From Euperipatoides rowelli (Eukaryota > Onychophora > Udeonychophora > Euonychophora > Peripatopsidae): 10,226 bases of DNA. A program made the position numbers and the translations under genes. The notes beneath the pieces were generated by a model, which worked only from the letters and a program-made list of their open reading frames with translations, did not search any database and was not told the DNA's origin. This document shows positions 7,958 to 10,226 of the stretch, in pieces. The stretch lies in assembly GCA_003024985.2 (NCBI GenBank), contig PXIH01S0019175.1, one strand, 5' to 3'. Every line of letters begins with the position of its first letter. Position 1 is the first letter of the stretch.

Positions 7958-8139
7958 TACTTGATACTTGCAATATTAGTAAAGATGGACAACTTTATAT
8001 TAAATACCTACATTTTTAGATGGGCTAATTTATACAGGTAGGTGACTGATACATTATATTTGTAATATTCTTAAAGATAGCCAACTTTATATTAAGACCT
8101 ACATTTTTGGGTGATTTAATTTTTCCAGGGGGGTGACTG
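7958..8139. repeat. 91-bp tandem duplication
   Basis: Two adjacent diverged copies share, in order, [t]gcaatatt/tgtaatatt, aaagat, caactttatattaa, acctacattttt, a variable middle and ggtgactg. The terminal gtgactg sits at 8042-8048 and 8133-8139, fixing the period at 91. Copy 2 grades into a C-rich stretch (ccccctttcccctcccctg). A 73-codon minus-strand frame crosses copy 2, but the protein is not recognisable. Confidence 0.85.
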
Positions 8140-8224
8140 CCCCCTTTCCCCTCCCCTGTGTACACCTTTAGGCCCAACAGAAAGACATGTTGAAGTGGAG
8201 TAACCACTATTGTTTCAAAACTGT

Positions 8225-8260
8225 TATATAGTATATGCTCCGTCATGCATATACTATATA
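8225..8260. repeat. perfect 13-bp stem hairpin
   Basis: The arms are tatatagtatatg (8225-8237) and catatactatata (8248-8260), exact reverse complements with a 10-base loop (ctccgtcatg). Pairing extends outward, with ctgt at 8221-8224 matching the complement of ataga near 8261-8264 apart from one G·T. On either side lie related direct repeats: agacatgttgaag…tggagtaac (8183-8203) and agacaatgttgtttgaag…tggagttac (8263-8293). Confidence 0.85.
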
Positions 8261-8336
8261 ATAGACAATGTTGTTTGAAGGGGGTGGAGTTACAGACAAA
8301 TATTTAAAAATTAAATTGTAAATAACTCTTCCCGCT

Positions 8337-8347
8337 CCCCCCCCCCC
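8337..8347. repeat. C homopolymer run
   Basis: Eleven consecutive C residues, preceded by cttcccgct and followed by a T run. Confidence 0.9.
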
Positions 8348-9077
8348 GATTGAAATTTTTTTTTTTAGTAATTTTCTTTGAAAATCAATAATAATGAAAA
8401 AAAATCAATTTCATTTGATCTTTAATGTAGTAGTAAAACGAAGACATTTTATCAAAATCCACGTAAATAATATACATTTTTAAAGTTTTATCTTAATTAT
8501 TATTTTGTATTCACATGTTCATAACTTTCAGATAAAGTTGGAAGAAACTCGTTTTTTTTTTAATTATTGTTTTAGTTATTTTTTTTTTTTCACTTTGCAC
8601 ATATTTTTTTTCTTGTAATGTTATCTTCATCAAATAACCTGAATTAATTGTCCTACTAACAAGATCTTACAGTTCCTTAAGATTAATAATGTCAAGTTCG
8701 TAATGACACTTGCATAATTAATTTAATTATCACTCTTTTTTTTAAAAAAAAAAAAAAAAACTCTTTTAATGATTCCATTCAGAAATTCTCTCATTCGGCT
8801 TTCGTTTATATCATTACTTTGTGTATTTAATATGTTTTTATCTGCAGACATCTAGTATTAAAATAAAAAGAAAATTAATTCATTAATAGGATATCTTAAA
8901 ACTTTATGGGTCAGGTGTTAAGCTAATGGGGCTACTGACTATCTGTTAAAATGGGTCAAACAAAAAAAAAATATTACCTAACCAAATATTTGTTTACTTT
9001 AACATTTTTTCAAAATATATCTAAATATGAATTAAAAAAGAAAATATTAAACCTATTATGTCTCTTGTTTTAATATG
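8348..9077. other. AT-rich region without recognised genes
   Basis: This is low-complexity AT-rich sequence with T runs near 8550-8590 and an A17 run at 8744-8760 flanked by similar actctttt strings. No gene or structured RNA was recognised. Confidence 0.55.
8744..8760. repeat. A homopolymer run
   Basis: Seventeen A residues directly preceded by eight T. The strings cactcttttt before and ctctttt after it resemble a short direct duplication, as might flank a retroposed poly-A tail. No retroposed body was identified next to it. Confidence 0.8.
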
Positions 9078-9101
9078 CCCCCCCCCCCCTTCATAAGGGG
9101 G
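9078..9101. repeat. C12 run with snap-back hairpin
   Basis: Twelve C residues (9078-9089) run into ttcataaggggg. The last five C plus TT pair with AAGGGGG (9095-9101) across a 3-base loop, giving a 7-bp stem. Confidence 0.75.
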
Positions 9102-9244
9102 AAACACAGTTTTAATAACAACTATTTCCAGTTTTTAGTTATTATATAGCTGCTTATTCCCACCTTCAGCTTTCCATTTTAAGACTCAGGAATATGTAGG
9201 TAAATTTCTTTTCACATGTCATATGATAGTCATTTTGTTTGTGG

Positions 9245-9372
9245 ACTCCCCCACCCTCCCCGGCACCTGGTCCCAGAAAAAACGAGAGGTTCTGGCACCC
9301 CGGGGATCAAACCTGGCCCCAAGACTACATGTCTTGTGATGTGGCAGCCCTGTGTCCTCCTGATTGGACAAC
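9245..9372 (-). mobile_element. GC-rich island, possible tRNA-derived SINE
   Basis: This is the most GC-rich part of the window and stands out from its surroundings. On the minus strand, ggtttgatccc (complement of 9303-9313) is a good match to the B box GGTTCGANTCC and is followed by cgggg. An anticodon-arm-like palindrome aagac…gtctt lies at 9321-9335, upstream on that strand. A box A is not convincing. The distance from aagacat to the B-box-like motif (22 bases) resembles that in the 7341-7430 piece (24 bases). The two may be distantly related, but this is weak. A plus-strand frame (9239-9421) across it is proline-rich because of the C-rich sequence and is probably not a gene. Confidence 0.35.
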
Positions 9373-9752
9373 TACACCTCAACTAATTATGTCATTTAAA
9401 TATAGTAATGAAACAATTTGATATACGCTAAATTATTTTTTTGTCACACATGATTGAATTTAAGTGTGTAAGAAAATTTTATTATAGTTTGTTATTCTTT
9501 CTGATATTCCCTTTTTTAACATTCTATTTCCTGACATTCTTCATCCCGAATTCATATTTCTAAGATTTCAATTTCCGACATTCTAGCCTACGCCATTTTT
9601 CCAATATATTATAATTCTTTTAGTACCATAATCGTACACAGACCCATACTCCTACTAAGGAATAACAGAATAAATATAGACAAATCTTATGTAATATACG
9701 CAATAAAACAGAAATATATTAGCTCCATATAAACATTAAAAAAAAACTACAT
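9373..9752. other. AT-rich region, no genes recognised
   Basis: A degenerate pyrimidine-rich stretch at 9497-9585 repeats the string [a/g]acattct at 9518, 9533 and 9577, each after a ttt(c) run. Otherwise nothing was recognised. Confidence 0.5.
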
Positions 9753-9899
9753 TATGTGTAAGGTCAGGATCTGTTATCTGCCCACCAACAGAATTATTAA
9801 GAGGCATGTGACAACTAAAACGTAGTAGCGTGTGCAATTACTATTTTTTTTCTCACCGATTTTAGTATATTTTCTTTACAGTCCTAACCTTACCATAAC
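9753..9899. mobile_element. short inverted-repeat element, MITE-like
   Basis: The left arm ttatgtgtaaggtcaggatc (from 9753) matches the reverse complement of the right arm, ttatggtaaggttaggactg (complement of about 9877-9899). There is a 2-base gap, one T/C change and one further gap, for about 23 paired positions. The whole is about 147 bp and non-coding. Target-site duplications are not clear. The arms are the only structured signal, and chance similarity cannot be fully excluded by eye. Confidence 0.45.
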
Positions 9900-10125
9900 A
9901 CAGAATCCTATGATAATCTAGAGGTGAAATAATCCTTTGTTGAGCACCGATTTAGATACGGTAATTTCAACTTACTTACGTCAGCCATATTGGTGGACAG
10001 ATAATGGATATTGACCGTTTGTAAATGCATAATATAACATTATTGTTTCTTATAATTGCAATAGATGACATCACTATATTATTCAAATCAACTCAACCTA
10101 GGGGATAATGAAAACATTACTATAT
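9900..10125. other. AT-rich region, no genes recognised
   Basis: No reading frame, RNA gene or repeat was supported in this stretch. The string caccgattt recurs at about 9855 and 9946, which may be coincidence. Confidence 0.5.
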
Positions 10126-10172
10126 TACTTAATTAACCTTCGAGCGACCGCGCTGTCGTAAATCTTACGACA
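10126..10172. repeat. CpG-rich double hairpin, possible element end
   Basis: A perfect 8-bp inverted repeat tgtcgtaa (10154-10161) / ttacgaca (10165-10172) with a 3-base loop follows a shorter one, agcg…cgct, inside cgagcgaccgcgct. The patch carries six CpG dinucleotides in about 33 bases in an otherwise CpG-poor stretch. It may be the end of a transposable element continuing beyond the window. Confidence 0.6.
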
Positions 10173-10226
10173 AATTCAATCTTTTATAAAATGTGTCTAT
10201 GTGTATGGACTTGTATGTTTATCTCT

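Noticed and set aside
7810-7992. 60-codon minus-strand open frame
   Set aside because: No recognisable motif or gene context. It crosses the left edge of the 91-bp duplication, and its length is expected by chance.
8025-8246. 73-codon minus-strand open frame
   Set aside because: It spans a tandem duplication, a C-rich tract and one arm of a hairpin. The translation has no familiar domain and reflects repeat structure.
8744-8760. Poly-A tail of a retroposed gene
   Set aside because: No retroposed body could be identified upstream on either strand. Long A and T runs are common throughout the window.
9239-9421. 60-codon plus-strand open frame rich in proline
   Set aside because: The proline richness comes from C-tracts in a GC-rich repeat-like island whose better signal (a B box) is on the other strand.
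9881-9895. Telomere-like cctaacctta sequence
   Set aside because: Only a single imperfect unit pair, with no tandem continuation. It is better explained as one arm of an inverted repeat.

Overview
This window is AT-rich eukaryotic DNA, very probably from an invertebrate animal. It has many A, T and C homopolymer runs and simple repeats, and no reading frame longer than about 75 codons from an ATG. I see no bacterial gene structure, no rRNA, no convincing functional tRNA and no intact protein-coding gene. The animal assignment is an inference from the repeats: the C-terminal end of CR1/L2/Jockey-type LINE reverse transcriptases, hAT-type ends, and tRNA-derived SINE-like pieces. I cannot name the species.

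Layout: 1-99 holds a short open frame that could be a terminal exon but is weakly supported. 133-472 (minus) is a frameshifted LINE reverse-transcriptase C-terminus. 1657-1976 (plus) is a second LINE fragment covering the corresponding region. From about 2062 to 3764 lies a nested block. Two related arms in opposite orientation (2062-2187 and 3649-3764) enclose a compact element with 14-bp perfect terminal inverted repeats (2589-2868) and a roughly 100-bp-period tandem array (about 3040-3510). 4973-5671 looks like a non-autonomous hAT element with diverged terminal inverted repeats and an 8-bp candidate target-site duplication. 6174-6786 is a 240-243-bp tandem array of about 2.5 units. 7341-7430 is a tRNA-derived SINE-like piece. 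7958-8139 is a 91-bp tandem duplication, followed by a perfect 13-bp-stem hairpin. 9245-9372 is a GC-rich island with a minus-strand B-box-like motif. 9753-9899 is a small element with about 23-bp inverted ends. The window closes on a CpG-rich double hairpin at 10126-10172 that may be the end of another element.

Nothing here works together as a pathway. The window reads as an intergenic or intronic repeat graveyard. The most useful new material is a set of short non-autonomous elements and local tandem arrays that may be undescribed families. All are reported from visual inspection, without database comparison.
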